A DNA stretch of 64,000 nt from Brucella pseudintermedia (GCF_042697365.1 NZ_CP137604.1), one strand, 5' to 3'. Shown: positions 1-9,509, counted from the first letter of the stretch. Numbers and translations are program-made. The notes: a model not told the origin generated them from the letters alone.

Positions 1-1
1 C

Positions 2-292
2 TGTGCCGCGTTTGCCTCTTTCGGGGAAGATGGTGAGCCAATGCCGGTTATCGGTCGCCGCGATGTGGTTCTGGACGGTCAGGGCCGACCTGCTGCGGTG
101 CTGGAGACCATCGAACTGACGGTGCGCCGCTTTGATGAAGTTGACGCCGCATTTGCGGAAGATGAGGGGGAAGGTCCACTGGCTGACTGGCGAAAAGGGC
201 ACGAAGCCTATTTTCGCCGCAACGGCGGCTTTTCTCCGGACATGAAATTGCTTTGCGAGCGCTTTCGCGTGGTCGAAGTGCTCAAACGCTGA
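2..292 (+). CDS. ASCH-domain protein, C-terminal part (5' end cut by window)
   Basis: The reading frame is open from the first bases of the window to the stop, so the start lies upstream. The visible part ends with the pattern typical of ASCH-domain proteins: a conserved acidic stretch (EVDAAFAEDEGEGPLADW) and a WR-x-H-x-x-(Y/F)-F block. ASCH domains have an RNA-binding-like (PUA-related) fold and are suggested to act in translation regulation. The gene sits just upstream of pheT with a 21-base gap, so it is probably cotranscribed with the phenylalanyl-tRNA synthetase genes. The exact function is unknown; family membership is from motif recognition only. Confidence 0.75.
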   Translation, partial: CAAFASFGEDGEPMPVIGRRDVVLDGQGRPAAVLETIELTVRRFDEVDAAFAEDEGEGPLADWRKGHEAYFRRNGGFSPDMKLLCERFRVVEVLKR

Positions 293-313
293 AATTTAGG
301 AAAGAACACGATC

Positions 314-2728
314 ATGAAATTCACGCTTTCCTGGCTCAAGGATCACCTTGAAACCGATGCGACACTGGATGAAATCGTCGAAAAACTGACCGATATCGGT
401 CTGGAAGTGGATGGGGTCGATGACCGCGCCGCTTTCAAGGCCTTCAAGATCGCCAAGGTGCTGACCGCCGTTCAGCACCCCGATGCCGACAAGCTCCGCG
501 TGCTCTCGGTCGATACGGGTGACGGCAAGCCGGTTCAGGTCGTCTGCGGCGCCCCAAATGCCCGCGCGGGTCTGGTCGGTGTTCTCGGCCGTCCAGGCGA
601 CTATGTTCCGGGCCTCGACGTCACATTGTCGGTCGGCAAGATTCGTGGTGTCGAGAGTTTCGGCATGATGTGTTCCGAGCGCGAGCTGGAATTGTCCGAC
701 GAGCATAATGGCATCATCGACCTGCCGGAAAATGCGCCGGTCGGCACCAGTTTTGCCGCCTATATGGGCCTTGACGATCCAATCATTGAAATTGGCCTGA
801 CACCGAACCGCGCCGATTGCACCGGCATTCGCGGCATTGCGCGCGATCTTGCCGCCGCCGGTCTCGGCACGCTGAAGAACACGCTGCCGGAACCCGTCAA
901 GGGTGAAGGCGAAACGCCGGCCAAGGTCGTTCTCGATCAAGATGCCGAAAACCCGTTCTGCACCGGCTTCGCGCTGCGTATGGTGAAGGGCGTGAAGAAC
1001 GGTCCAAGCCCGAAATGGATGCAGCAGCGCCTGAAGGCTATCGGCCTGCGCCCGATCAACGCGCTGGTGGACATCACCAATTACGTGACTTTCGATCAGG
1101 GCCGTCCGCTGCACGTCTTCGATGCGGCCAAGGTCAAGGGCAATCTGACGGTGCGTTCGGCGCGTGATGGCGAGACCATTCTGGCGCTCGACCAGCGCGA
1201 GTACAGACTGAAATCCGGCATGTATATCATCGCCGATGAAAACGGTCCGGAATCGATTGCCGGCATCATGGGCGGCGAACATTCGGGCTGCGATGAGAAC
1301 ACGGTCGATGTGCTGATTGAATCAGCACTTTGGGACCCGCGTATGATCGCGCGCACGGGGCGCGAACTCGGCATCGTCACCGATGCGCGCTATCGCTTCG
1401 AACGCGGCGTGGACCCGGAAATGATGGTGCCGGGTGCGGAAATTGCAACCAAGCTCGTGCTGGAGCTTTGCGGTGGCCAGCCAACGGTTCTCGATGTGAT
1501 CGGCTATAGCAAGCCGGTGCCGCGCGTGATCGATTTCCCGGTATCGGAAGTCAAGCGCCTGACGGGTATCGAGGTATCGTACGAAGCATCGTTCGATATT
1601 TTAAAGCGCCTTGGCTTTGGCGTTGAAGGCGACGGCAAGGTCATCAAGGCGACCGTTCCGTCATGGCGCGGCGATATTGAAGGCAAGGCCGATCTCGTTG
1701 AAGAAGTCATGCGCATTCATGGCATCAATCAGATTGCGCCGCAGCCGTTGCCGAGCCACGGCGCGGTCAACGGCCGTATTCTGACGACGCTGCAAATCCG
1801 CACGCGCCATGCCCGCCGCATGCTTGCTTCGCGCGGCATGATGGAAGCCGTGACTTATTCCTTCATTTCAGAAGCGCAGGCCAAGGCGTTCGGTGGCGGC
1901 AAGCCGGAACTGAAACTTGCCAACCCGATTGCCGCCGATATGTCGGATATGCGTCCGTCGCTTCTGCCGGGCTTGTTGGTCGCGGCGCAGCGCAATGCGG
2001 ATCGCGGCTTTGGCGATACGGCCTTGTTCGAGGTATCGGGCATCTATGAAGGCGACACACCGGACAAGCAGCGCCGCGTTGCCGGTGGCGTGCGGCGCGG
2101 CACGGCAAAGGTTGACGGCTCTGGCCGTTTCTGGGCTGGCAATGCGGCACCCGTCGGCGTGTTCGACGCCAAGGCCGATGCCCTGGCCGCGCTGGAAGCT
2201 GCCGGTGCGCCGGTGGATCGCATCCAGATCGAAGCCGGGGGGCCTGAATGGTTCCATCCGGGTCGCTCGGGCACGCTGAAACTTGGACCGAAGGTCGTGC
2301 TCGGCTATTTCGGCGAGTTCCATCCGGATACGCTGGAGGCGCTTGATGTTTCGGGCGCAGTTTGCGGCTTTGAAGTCTATATCGATGCGATCCCTGAGCC
2401 GAAGGCGAAATCCACCCGCACCAAGCCCGCACTCAACCTCTCGCAGTTCCAGAGCCTCAAGCGCGATTTTGCGTTTGTGGTGGATGCAAGTGTAGAGGCC
2501 GGAAATGTTGTGAAGGCGGTTTCGTCTGCTGACAAGAAACTGATCGTCGGCGTTCAGGTTTTCGATATCTTCACAGGCGCCTCGCTCGGTGAAGGCAAGA
2601 AATCGGTTGCGGTTGAAGTGCTGTTGCAGCCGCAAGACCGCACACTGACGGATGAAGATCTGGAAACGCTGTCGAAACAGGTCGTAGCGAGTGTCGCCAA
2701 ACAGACCGGCGGTGTTCTTCGCGGATAA
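314..2728 (+). CDS. pheT: Phenylalanyl-tRNA synthetase beta subunit
   Basis: The 804-residue product is the usual length for the bacterial PheRS beta chain, which with PheS forms the cytoplasmic alpha2-beta2 enzyme that charges tRNA-Phe. In order one sees the EMAP/OB-type tRNA-binding domain (about 39-150, with HPDADKLRV), the B3/B4 editing region (about 210-385, with GIRGIARDLAAAG nearby), the B5 domain (about 400-475), the inactive class II-like core and the C-terminal anticodon-binding FDX-ACB domain (about 710-804, with LKRDFAFVV). The ATG follows AGGAAAG. pheS is not in the window and presumably lies upstream. A strong hairpin with a T-tract follows the stop. Confidence 0.97.
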   Translation: MKFTLSWLKDHLETDATLDEIVEKLTDIGLEVDGVDDRAAFKAFKIAKVLTAVQHPDADKLRVLSVDTGDGKPVQVVCGAPNARAGLVGVLGRPGDYVPGLDVTLSVGKIRGVESFGMMCSERELELSDEHNGIIDLPENAPVGTSFAAYMGLDDPIIEIGLTPNRADCTGIRGIARDLAAAGLGTLKNTLPEPVKGEGETPAKVVLDQDAENPFCTGFALRMVKGVKNGPSPKWMQQRLKAIGLRPINALVDITNYVTFDQGRPLHVFDAAKVKGNLTVRSARDGETILALDQREYRLKSGMYIIADENGPESIAGIMGGEHSGCDENTVDVLIESALWDPRMIARTGRELGIVTDARYRFERGVDPEMMVPGAEIATKLVLELCGGQPTVLDVIGYSKPVPRVIDFPVSEVKRLTGIEVSYEASFDILKRLGFGVEGDGKVIKATVPSWRGDIEGKADLVEEVMRIHGINQIAPQPLPSHGAVNGRILTTLQIRTRHARRMLASRGMMEAVTYSFISEAQAKAFGGGKPELKLANPIAADMSDMRPSLLPGLLVAAQRNADRGFGDTALFEVSGIYEGDTPDKQRRVAGGVRRGTAKVDGSGRFWAGNAAPVGVFDAKADALAALEAAGAPVDRIQIEAGGPEWFHPGRSGTLKLGPKVVLGYFGEFHPDTLEALDVSGAVCGFEVYIDAIPEPKAKSTRTKPALNLSQFQSLKRDFAFVVDASVEAGNVVKAVSSADKKLIVGVQVFDIFTGASLGEGKKSVAVEVLLQPQDRTLTDEDLETLSKQVVASVAKQTGGVLRG

Positions 2729-2750
2729 GACCGCCATGTGATGGAGGTGG

Positions 2751-2786
2751 AAGCGCTGGCCCAATGAATTCAGGCTGGCGCTTTTT
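2751..2786 (+). terminator. Intrinsic terminator of pheT
   Basis: The left arm from AAGCGC pairs with the right arm ending GCGCTT across an AT-rich loop, about 11 pairs with two G-U, followed by a run of five T. Confidence 0.75.
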
Positions 2787-2856
2787 CCATTCAGAAATAT
2801 AATAAGCCCATTTATGCGATATAGTTTTTGAATTTAAAATTTATGGAAGGATAGAT

Positions 2857-3639
2857 ATGCGCTATTTTCAGGCCATTTTGATTTCGTTTTTATTTTCTCT
2901 TGCTGGTTCGTCTTTTAGTGTTGCGCAGACGCAATCAAGGCTGGATGAAATCATTGCCCGCGGTGCGCTGAAAGTAGGCACACCCGGCGATTACAGCCCG
3001 TTTACCTTCAAGGACCCGAAAACCGGAGAGTTCACTGGACTCGATATTGATCAGGCGCAGGATCTGGCAAAGGCCTTGGGTGTCCGTCTGGAAATCGTCG
3101 AGACATCGTGGCCAACGCTTACGCAGGATTTCCGCGATGACAAGTTTGACATCGCGATGGGCGGGGTTTCCGTGACGCTGGAGCGGCAAAAGATCGGATT
3201 GTTTTCCCATCCCTATCTTGAGGATGGAAAAGCCCCGATTGCACGCTGCGCAGACAAGGATAAGTTCAAGACAATTGCCGAGATCGATAAGCCCAATGTC
3301 AAGGTTATCGCTAATCCGGGTGGCACGAACTCGTTATTCGTGCATGACAATATCAAGCAGGCCCAGATCGTCGCATGGAAAGACAATAAAAGCATCTTTG
3401 ATGCGCTTGCCGCCGGGAAGGGCGACGTGATGATTACCGACGGTGCGGAAACGCACTATCAACAGAAGCAGCATCCCGGCATTCTATGCGCTGTTGATGT
3501 GGAGAAGCCATTCAACCATATCGAAAAGGCCTACTGGATTCAGCGCGATCCCTATTGGGCTGCATTCGTCAATCAGTGGATTGATCTGTCGAAAAAGGAC
3601 GGCAGTTTTGATGCAATCCGCGACAAGTGGATCAACTGA
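2857..3639 (+). CDS. pheC: Periplasmic cyclohexadienyl dehydratase-like protein (SBP_bac_3 fold)
   Basis: The 260-residue product has a Sec signal peptide (residues 1 to about 23) and a type 3 solute-binding fold. It differs from plain amino-acid-binding proteins by motifs of PheC, which converts prephenate or arogenate to phenylpyruvate or phenylalanine. Visible are TSWPTL (Trp85), DGKAPIARC (Lys125), NPGGTN (Asn153) and DVMITDGAET (Asp195, Glu198). With an offset of 25 these match residues I recall as catalytic or substrate-contacting in the Pseudomonas aeruginosa enzyme (Trp60, Lys100, Asn128, Asp170, Glu173). The ATG follows GGAAGGA. It overlaps the convergent tetR gene by eight bases. 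A simple amino-acid-binding role is the alternative. Confidence 0.78.
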   Translation: MRYFQAILISFLFSLAGSSFSVAQTQSRLDEIIARGALKVGTPGDYSPFTFKDPKTGEFTGLDIDQAQDLAKALGVRLEIVETSWPTLTQDFRDDKFDIAMGGVSVTLERQKIGLFSHPYLEDGKAPIARCADKDKFKTIAEIDKPNVKVIANPGGTNSLFVHDNIKQAQIVAWKDNKSIFDALAAGKGDVMITDGAETHYQQKQHPGILCAVDVEKPFNHIEKAYWIQRDPYWAAFVNQWIDLSKKDGSFDAIRDKWIN

Positions 3640-4252
3640 CGGGATCAGGCTTTCCGGTTGCACACGCAGGCATGGCCAGCATTGCCATATCGATGATCTT
3701 TTGCACTGCGGCGCGCGAATTGCCATCGCGGGCTTCAAAGGAAATGCTCTGCTGGATCATGTGATAGAATTCGGTCATCTGCGCAATATCGGTGTCGGCA
3801 GGCAGTTCGCCTGTCGCGACAGCGCTCCGCAGGCGCTTTGAAAGTCGCTCATGATTGGCGTGACGGATGGCCTGGAGAAATTCCTTCACAGGTACATTTT
3901 CCGGTTTGCACTGAATCGAACTGACGCTGATCATGCAGCCACCCGCCGGGCATGCAAAGGCGCTGTCGGCGGTTTTCTCCAGCCATTGGCGCAAGCCTTC
4001 ATGAATGGTGGGCGCATTTTCAAGCGCGTCGAAAGGAACGGCGCCGATGGTGCGGCGATAATAGTCGACAGCTTCACGAAATGCCTGTTCCTTATTGCCG
4101 AAAGCGGCATAAAAGCTCGGCGGCGTGATGCCGATGGCGGTCGTGAAATCGTTGATCTGGGCGCATTCATAGCCCTTGGCCCAGAAAACCTTCATCACCT
4201 TGTCCAGCGCCGCATCGCGGTCGAAGCTGCGCGGACGTCCGCGTGGAACCAT
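3632..4252 (-). CDS. TetR-family transcriptional regulator
   Basis: The 206-residue product has an N-terminal helix-turn-helix of TetR type (about residues 8-55: FDRDAALDKVMKVFWAKGY, then TAIGITPPSFYAAFGNKEQAF) and a helical C-terminal ligand domain containing GGCMIS, like AcrR/NemR-type repressors. It is divergent from the MFS transporter gene at 4354, and the AT-rich 100-base spacer is the likely operator. By family logic it represses the transporter until a ligand binds; the ligand cannot be inferred. Confidence 0.9.
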   Translation of the reverse strand: MVPRGRPRSFDRDAALDKVMKVFWAKGYECAQINDFTTAIGITPPSFYAAFGNKEQAFREAVDYYRRTIGAVPFDALENAPTIHEGLRQWLEKTADSAFACPAGGCMISVSSIQCKPENVPVKEFLQAIRHANHERLSKRLRSAVATGELPADTDIAQMTEFYHMIQQSISFEARDGNSRAAVQKIIDMAMLAMPACATGKPDPVS

Positions 4253-4353
4253 TTTTCTCCCTTTCTATAATCATCCTTATATAATTCCATTGACCCTTTC
4301 GGGCAAGTCGATATTAATTATGTAATCTATACTATATAAATAGGATTCGTCCC
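4253..4353. promoter_or_regulatory. Divergent tetR / MFS promoter region
   Basis: The 101-base spacer is markedly more AT-rich than its surroundings and includes TTGACC near 4295 and TATAAT-like stretches (4265, 4336). No clean long inverted repeat is visible, so the operator itself is not assigned. Confidence 0.45.
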
Positions 4354-5565
4354 ATGAACGATATGTGCGATTCCGCCCTGGCGGCGGAAGGGGTCTTTGC
4401 GTCCGCGCAAAAGGCGCGGGCAATCCCGCTGGTCGTGTACTGTCTCAGTCTTGGCGTTTTTGCGCTCACGACTTCCGAGCTTATGATTTCGGGAATGCTG
4501 CCCTCCCTTCAGGTGGCGTTCGACCGTTCCATTGCCGATATCGGCAATCTCATCTCGCTTTACGCGCTTGGCATGATGGTCGGCGGTCCGCTGGTGACGA
4601 TATTGTTTCTGGCGCTCAAGATCGAGAACAAGCGCGGGCTTCTGCTTTTGCTGGTCTTTTATGCGGCGGCGCAAAGTGTTGCGGCGTCCACCAGCAGTTT
4701 TCAGGTCTTGCTCGTCGCGCGCGTCCTGACCGGCATGGCGGCGGCGACAAGCTTCGGGCTGATGCTCGCCATTACGGCGCAGCTTGTCGGGCCAGAATTG
4801 CGCGGACGCGCCTCGTCGCTCGTCTTCGCAGGCCTCATGCTCTGCACCGTCTTCGGCGTGCCCATCGCGACCGCAATCACCAATGCATTCGGCTGGAGGG
4901 CGAGCTTCTGGGCCATTGTGGTTCTGATCCTGGTCTGTGCGCTTGTCATTGCAATCAAGATCGAATCTTCGCCCGATGCGCCGCAGGCGGATCTGCGCTC
5001 CGAACTGAACGAAATGCGCAAGCCGAAACTCTGGGCTGCCTACGCCACAAGCGCGCTCGCTATCGGTTCTTCCTTCGCGGTCTACAGCTATCTGTCGCCG
5101 ATCACGGTGCAGCTTGCCGGTTTCTCGGCCATGCAGGTGCCATTGCTGCTCGCGGTCTACGGCGGTGCCAATATCGTTGGCAATTATATTACCGGTCGCT
5201 TTGCGGATCGCCACACGATCCCTACCATCGCCATCGGTCTGGTGCTGATGTTGACGGCCATGCTGATTTTCGCGCTTTTCGCCGAACTGAAGCCTGCTGC
5301 AATTCTCGCCATCGTTATGATCGGCCTGACGGGCATTGCCCTCAACCCCGCTTTCATCGCGCGGGTGATGCGGATTGCACATCCCGGCGCGCTGGTGAAT
5401 GCGATGCATGCTTCGGTCATCAATATCGGTCTGGGTCTAGGGCCGTGGATTGGCGGACAGGCGATGGAGGCCGGCTACGGCTTGCATGCGCCTCTATGGG
5501 TTGGCTTCGCCATGACGCTGGGCGGGCTTCTGACGCTCGCACCGCCGGCCTTGCGTCGGATGTAA
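4354..5565 (+). CDS. MFS transporter, DHA1 (AraJ-like) drug or sugar efflux family
   Basis: The 403-residue inner-membrane protein has about 12 hydrophobic segments and the order of the AraJ/YdhP-like DHA1 branch: TM1 LGVFALTTSELMISGMLP, the MMVGGPLV segment, then LVARVLTGMAAATSFG and GRASSLVFAGLMLCTVFGVP. These proton-coupled exporters move drugs or sugars out of the cell. A TetR gene reads away from the same promoter region, so expression is probably ligand-induced. The substrate is unknown. Confidence 0.92.
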   Translation: MNDMCDSALAAEGVFASAQKARAIPLVVYCLSLGVFALTTSELMISGMLPSLQVAFDRSIADIGNLISLYALGMMVGGPLVTILFLALKIENKRGLLLLLVFYAAAQSVAASTSSFQVLLVARVLTGMAAATSFGLMLAITAQLVGPELRGRASSLVFAGLMLCTVFGVPIATAITNAFGWRASFWAIVVLILVCALVIAIKIESSPDAPQADLRSELNEMRKPKLWAAYATSALAIGSSFAVYSYLSPITVQLAGFSAMQVPLLLAVYGGANIVGNYITGRFADRHTIPTIAIGLVLMLTAMLIFALFAELKPAAILAIVMIGLTGIALNPAFIARVMRIAHPGALVNAMHASVINIGLGLGPWIGGQAMEAGYGLHAPLWVGFAMTLGGLLTLAPPALRRM

Positions 5566-5572
5566 AGAGGGC

Positions 5573-5590
5573 GGGAGCCCGCAGGCTCCC
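5573..5590 (+). terminator. Hairpin after MFS gene
   Basis: GGGAGCC, a four-base loop and GGCTCCC form a perfect seven-pair stem eight bases after the stop. There is no T-tract, so it may be a 3' stabilising hairpin rather than an intrinsic terminator. Confidence 0.4.
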
Positions 5591-5692
5591 AGAGGGCAGC
5601 GGAACTGGCGCTGTTATACAGCGCTTGTCTGCACAATGATGGCAAGCATAATGCAAGCCGAATGAGGCCGAATCCAATCTCTGCTGGAGCCA

Positions 5693-6340
5693 ATGGACAG
5701 AACGCTGGATCATCTCCGCTACGCCGGTCTTTCGCCCTCACTGCAGCGGCATGTCTTTTCGCAGATGGTGTTGGAAAGTCCGATGCTGGCCGATGCGCTG
5801 CGTCGGCTGCAAGAGCTGGGAGGAAAAACGTCCGATTCCTGGCTCGTTTCGGGCGCGCTTTACAACACCATCTGGAACCGGCTGACCAGGCGACCGGGCC
5901 TGCATGGAATCAATGACCTCAACATTATTTATTTCGACGACAGCGATCTTTCCTGGGAAGCGGAGGATGCCGTTATCGCCCGCGGAGCGGAGGTCTTCCG
6001 TAACTTTCCGCTTCCAGTCGAGATACGCAATCAGGCCCGGGTGCATCTGTGGTTCGAAAAGCGCTTTGGGCAGCCCTATGCACCACTTCGTTGCGCGACC
6101 GAATCGATAGAACGCTATTCGGCGATCGCCCATTGTGTAGGCGCGCGGCTAGCAAAGGAGGGTGAGACGGTACAGGGTGGGCTGCTCATCCACGCTCCTT
6201 TCGGCCTCGATGATATTTTTTCATTTCGCCTTCGGCCCAATCGTGCCATCGATAACCGCCAAACATATGAGATCAAGGCCGACCGCGCGCTCAAATTCTG
6301 GCCGGAACTGGCTGTTCAGGGCTGGGATGCGCCGGATTGA
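5693..6340 (+). CDS. Nucleotidyltransferase-fold protein (DUF925 family)
   Basis: The 215-residue soluble protein matches the DUF925 (COG3575) pattern. It has WLVSGALYNTIWN followed by GINDLNIIYFDDSDLSWEAED, where the spaced acidic residues correspond to the metal-binding acids of the nucleotidyltransferase fold, then VEIRNQARVHLWFEKRFG. The substrate and pathway are unknown for this family. It lies between an MFS transporter and a Gfo/Idh/MocA dehydrogenase, only 22 bases upstream of the latter, so these two may be cotranscribed. Confidence 0.8.
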   Translation: MDRTLDHLRYAGLSPSLQRHVFSQMVLESPMLADALRRLQELGGKTSDSWLVSGALYNTIWNRLTRRPGLHGINDLNIIYFDDSDLSWEAEDAVIARGAEVFRNFPLPVEIRNQARVHLWFEKRFGQPYAPLRCATESIERYSAIAHCVGARLAKEGETVQGGLLIHAPFGLDDIFSFRLRPNRAIDNRQTYEIKADRALKFWPELAVQGWDAPD

Positions 6341-6362
6341 ACTCTTTAGATGAGGGGATTGC

Positions 6363-7355
6363 ATGTTTCGTTGGGGTATTCTTTCAACCGCCAGGATCGG
6401 TGTCACGCAGGTGATTCCCGCACTTTGCGCTTCCGAGAATGGCGTCGTTCATGCCGTCGCGAGCCGGGATCAGTCACGTGCGCGCGCTGTCGCCGATCGT
6501 TTTGGCGCACCGCTGGCATTCGGTTCCTATGAAGAGCTTCTGGCAAGCGATGCCATTGATGGCGTCTATATTCCGCTGCCCACCTCGCAGCACATCGAAT
6601 GGAGCCTCAAGGCGGCGGAAGCTGGCAAACATGTGCTGTGTGAAAAACCGATCGCGCTCAAGGCCGATGATATCGACCAGCTTGTCGCCGCGCGTGGCAA
6701 GCATAAGGTTACGATAGCTGAAGCCTTCATGGTCTATTATCACCCGCAATGGATCAAGTTGCAGGAACTTCTGGCCGAAGGCGCTATCGGCCGATTGCGC
6801 CACGTGCAGGGTGTTTTCTCCTATTTCAATGTCGATCCGGACAATATGCGCAACCAGCCGGAACTAGGCGGCGGCGCCTTGCCCGATATCGGCGTTTATC
6901 CGACCGTGATCACGCGCATGGTCACTGGTCAGGAGCCTCTCTCGGTCCAGGCATCGGTGGAATATGATCCGGCCTTCGGCACCGACCGTTATGCCAATGT
7001 TTCGGCGCGTTTCGACGGCTTTGATCTGACCTTCTATGTCGCGACGCAGCTTGCAGGACGTCAGACAATGGTTTTCCACGGCGACAAGGGCTTCATCGAA
7101 GTCTATGCGCCGTTCAATACCGGCAAATATGGTCACGGCAGCATCGCGCTTTTCGATGCCGGACACACACAAGCGAGCGAATGGTCGTTCAGCGACGCCA
7201 ATCATTACCAGCTTCAGGCCGAAAGCTTTGTGCGGGCTGCACGGGGCGACAGGGACGCGCGGCTGTTCTTGCTTGAAGATTCAAAGGCGAACCAGAAATT
7301 CATCGATGCGATCTATCGTGCTGGCAAAACCGGCATGAGCGAGACAGTCCGTTGA
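6363..7355 (+). CDS. Gfo/Idh/MocA-family NAD(P)-dependent oxidoreductase
   Basis: The 330-residue protein starts with a Rossmann fold (FRWGILSTARIGVTQVIPAL) and carries the family signature with the catalytic-region lysine in HVLCEKPIAL (about residues 90-100). The C-terminal GFO_IDH_MocA substrate domain includes GGGALPDIGVYP. It fits the dimeric dihydrodiol or xylose dehydrogenase-like branch that oxidises sugars or cyclic diols. The substrate cannot be read from sequence. Confidence 0.9.
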   Translation: MFRWGILSTARIGVTQVIPALCASENGVVHAVASRDQSRARAVADRFGAPLAFGSYEELLASDAIDGVYIPLPTSQHIEWSLKAAEAGKHVLCEKPIALKADDIDQLVAARGKHKVTIAEAFMVYYHPQWIKLQELLAEGAIGRLRHVQGVFSYFNVDPDNMRNQPELGGGALPDIGVYPTVITRMVTGQEPLSVQASVEYDPAFGTDRYANVSARFDGFDLTFYVATQLAGRQTMVFHGDKGFIEVYAPFNTGKYGHGSIALFDAGHTQASEWSFSDANHYQLQAESFVRAARGDRDARLFLLEDSKANQKFIDAIYRAGKTGMSETVR

Positions 7356-7405
7356 ACCTGTAAGGAATATCGGGCAAGGAATCTGTCTTTGTCCGGCTCT
7401 TGTGA

Positions 7406-7435
7406 CTTGCAGTGAAAAACCGTGTTTCTTATATA
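7406..7435 (+). promoter_or_regulatory. Heat-shock sigma-32-like promoter of dnaK
   Basis: CTTGCA (7406-7411), 16 bases and CTTATATA (7428-7435) resemble the alphaproteobacterial RpoH consensus, CTTG...CCTATAT. The predicted start leaves a leader of about 140 bases before dnaK. No CIRCE inverted repeat is seen. Confidence 0.55.
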
Positions 7436-7579
7436 CGCCTCGCACAGGGCATTGATGTGTGTCGGGTAACCAGGATCGGTATCTGGACGCGCATCGTGAA
7501 AAGAGCATTGTGAAACCGATAGGAACCGCCCACGGAACGCTCGGTAGAGGTCTTGGCGGTTTGCTGAATGGAGAGAAAT

Positions 7580-9490
7580 ATGGCTAAAGTTATTGGTATC
7601 GATCTGGGAACGACCAACTCCTGCGTATCCGTCATGGACGGCAAAAGCGCGAAGGTCATCGAAAATGCCGAAGGTGCGCGTACAACCCCTTCGATCGTTG
7701 CATTCACCGACAGTGACGAACGTCTTATCGGCCAGCCTGCAAAGCGTCAGGCCGTCACCAATCCGGAAGGTACCATTTTTGCGGTCAAGCGCCTGATCGG
7801 CCGCCGTTTTGACGACCCGATGGTTGCCAAGGACAAGGACTTGGTTCCATACCAGATCGTCAAGGGCGACAATGGCGATGCCTGGGTTGAAGTTCACGGC
7901 AAGAAATATTCCCCGTCGCAGGTCTCTGCGATGATCCTTCAGAAGATGAAGGAAACCGCTGAATCCTATCTCGGCGAAACTGTCACGCAGGCGGTCATCA
8001 CCGTTCCGGCCTACTTCAACGACGCCCAGCGCCAGGCAACCAAGGACGCCGGCAAAATCGCCGGTCTTGAAGTGCTGCGCATCATCAACGAGCCGACTGC
8101 TGCCGCACTCGCTTACGGTCTGGACAAGAACGATGGCAAGACCATCGCTGTCTACGACCTTGGCGGCGGCACCTTCGACGTGTCGGTTCTTGAAATCGGC
8201 GATGGCGTCTTTGAAGTGAAGTCCACCAACGGCGACACCTTCCTCGGCGGTGAAGACTTTGACATGCGCCTGGTCGAATACCTCGTTTCCGAATTCAAGA
8301 AGGAAAGCGGCATCGACCTCAAGAACGACAAGCTTGCTCTGCAGCGCCTGAAGGAAGCTGCCGAAAAGGCCAAGATCGAACTGTCGTCCTCGCAGCAGAC
8401 CGAGGTCAACCTGCCGTTCATCACGGCTGACGCCACCGGCCCGAAGCATCTTGCCATCAAGCTGTCGCGCGCCAAGTTCGAAAGCCTGGTTGACGATCTC
8501 GTCCAGCGCACCATCGAGCCGTGCAAGGCTGCATTGAAGGACGCCGGTCTCAAGGCTGGCGAAATCGACGAAGTTATTCTGGTCGGCGGCATGACCCGCA
8601 TGCCGAAGATTCAGGAAGTCGTTAAGGCCTTCTTCGGCAAGGAACCGCACAAGGGCGTCAACCCCGACGAAGTCGTCGCCATGGGCGCCGCAATTCAGGC
8701 CGGCGTTCTGCAGGGCGATGTCAAGGACGTTCTGTTGCTCGACGTGACCCCGCTGTCGCTCGGCATCGAAACGCTGGGTGGCGTGTTCACCCGTCTGATC
8801 GACCGCAACACCACGATCCCGACCAAGAAGTCGCAAACCTTCTCCACCGCCGAAGACAATCAGTCGGCCGTGACGATCCGCGTCTTCCAGGGTGAACGTG
8901 AAATGGCTGCCGACAACAAGTTGCTCGGCCAGTTTGACCTCGTCGGCATTCCGCCCGCACCGCGTGGCGTGCCGCAGATCGAAGTGACCTTCGACATCGA
9001 CGCCAACGGCATCGTTAATGTGACGGCCAAGGACAAGGGCACGGGCAAGGAGCACCAGATCCGCATTCAGGCATCCGGTGGTCTGAGCGATGCCGACATC
9101 GAAAAGATGGTCAAGGACGCCGAGGCAAACGCCGAAGCCGACAAGAAGCGTCGGGAGGCCGTCGAAGCCAAGAACCAAGGTGAAAGCCTCGTTCACTCGA
9201 CTGAAAAGTCGCTGAGTGAATATGGTGACAAGGTTTCGGCTGAGGACAAGAAGGCGATTGAGGATGCTCTGGCAAGCCTCAAGACTGCGCTCGAAGGCGA
9301 TGATGCCGATGACATCAAGGCCAAGACGCAGACGCTCGCCGAAGCTTCCATGAAGCTCGGTCAGGCCATGTACGAAGCCGCTCAAGCTGCTGAAACCGGT
9401 GCTGCCGGCGGTAGCGAAGATAAGGCTTCGAACGACGATGTCGTCGACGCCGATTATGAAGAAATCGACGACGACAAGAAGAAGTCGTAA
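7580..9490 (+). CDS. dnaK: Hsp70 chaperone DnaK
   Basis: The 636-residue product starts MAKVIGIDLGTTNS. Hsp70 signatures are all present: the phosphate-1 loop at the N-terminus, IINEPTAAALAYG (about 165-180), DLGGGTFDVSVL (about 192) and VILVGGMTRMPKI (about 335), followed by the substrate-binding domain and an acidic C-terminal tail. It folds and refolds proteins in the cytoplasm with DnaJ and GrpE. An in-frame ATG four codons upstream (7568) is possible, but GGAGAG at 7570-7575 is well placed for the start chosen. It is followed by its own terminator and then dnaJ. Confidence 0.98.
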   Translation: MAKVIGIDLGTTNSCVSVMDGKSAKVIENAEGARTTPSIVAFTDSDERLIGQPAKRQAVTNPEGTIFAVKRLIGRRFDDPMVAKDKDLVPYQIVKGDNGDAWVEVHGKKYSPSQVSAMILQKMKETAESYLGETVTQAVITVPAYFNDAQRQATKDAGKIAGLEVLRIINEPTAAALAYGLDKNDGKTIAVYDLGGGTFDVSVLEIGDGVFEVKSTNGDTFLGGEDFDMRLVEYLVSEFKKESGIDLKNDKLALQRLKEAAEKAKIELSSSQQTEVNLPFITADATGPKHLAIKLSRAKFESLVDDLVQRTIEPCKAALKDAGLKAGEIDEVILVGGMTRMPKIQEVVKAFFGKEPHKGVNPDEVVAMGAAIQAGVLQGDVKDVLLLDVTPLSLGIETLGGVFTRLIDRNTTIPTKKSQTFSTAEDNQSAVTIRVFQGEREMAADNKLLGQFDLVGIPPAPRGVPQIEVTFDIDANGIVNVTAKDKGTGKEHQIRIQASGGLSDADIEKMVKDAEANAEADKKRREAVEAKNQGESLVHSTEKSLSEYGDKVSAEDKKAIEDALASLKTALEGDDADDIKAKTQTLAEASMKLGQAMYEAAQAAETGAAGGSEDKASNDDVVDADYEEIDDDKKKS

Positions 9491-9509
9491 TTTCAGGCTT
9501 AATACGTTC

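Noticed and set aside
4330..4346. CTAT...ATAG repeat as TetR operator
   Set aside because: Only four bases on each side are symmetric, too few to call in an AT-rich spacer.
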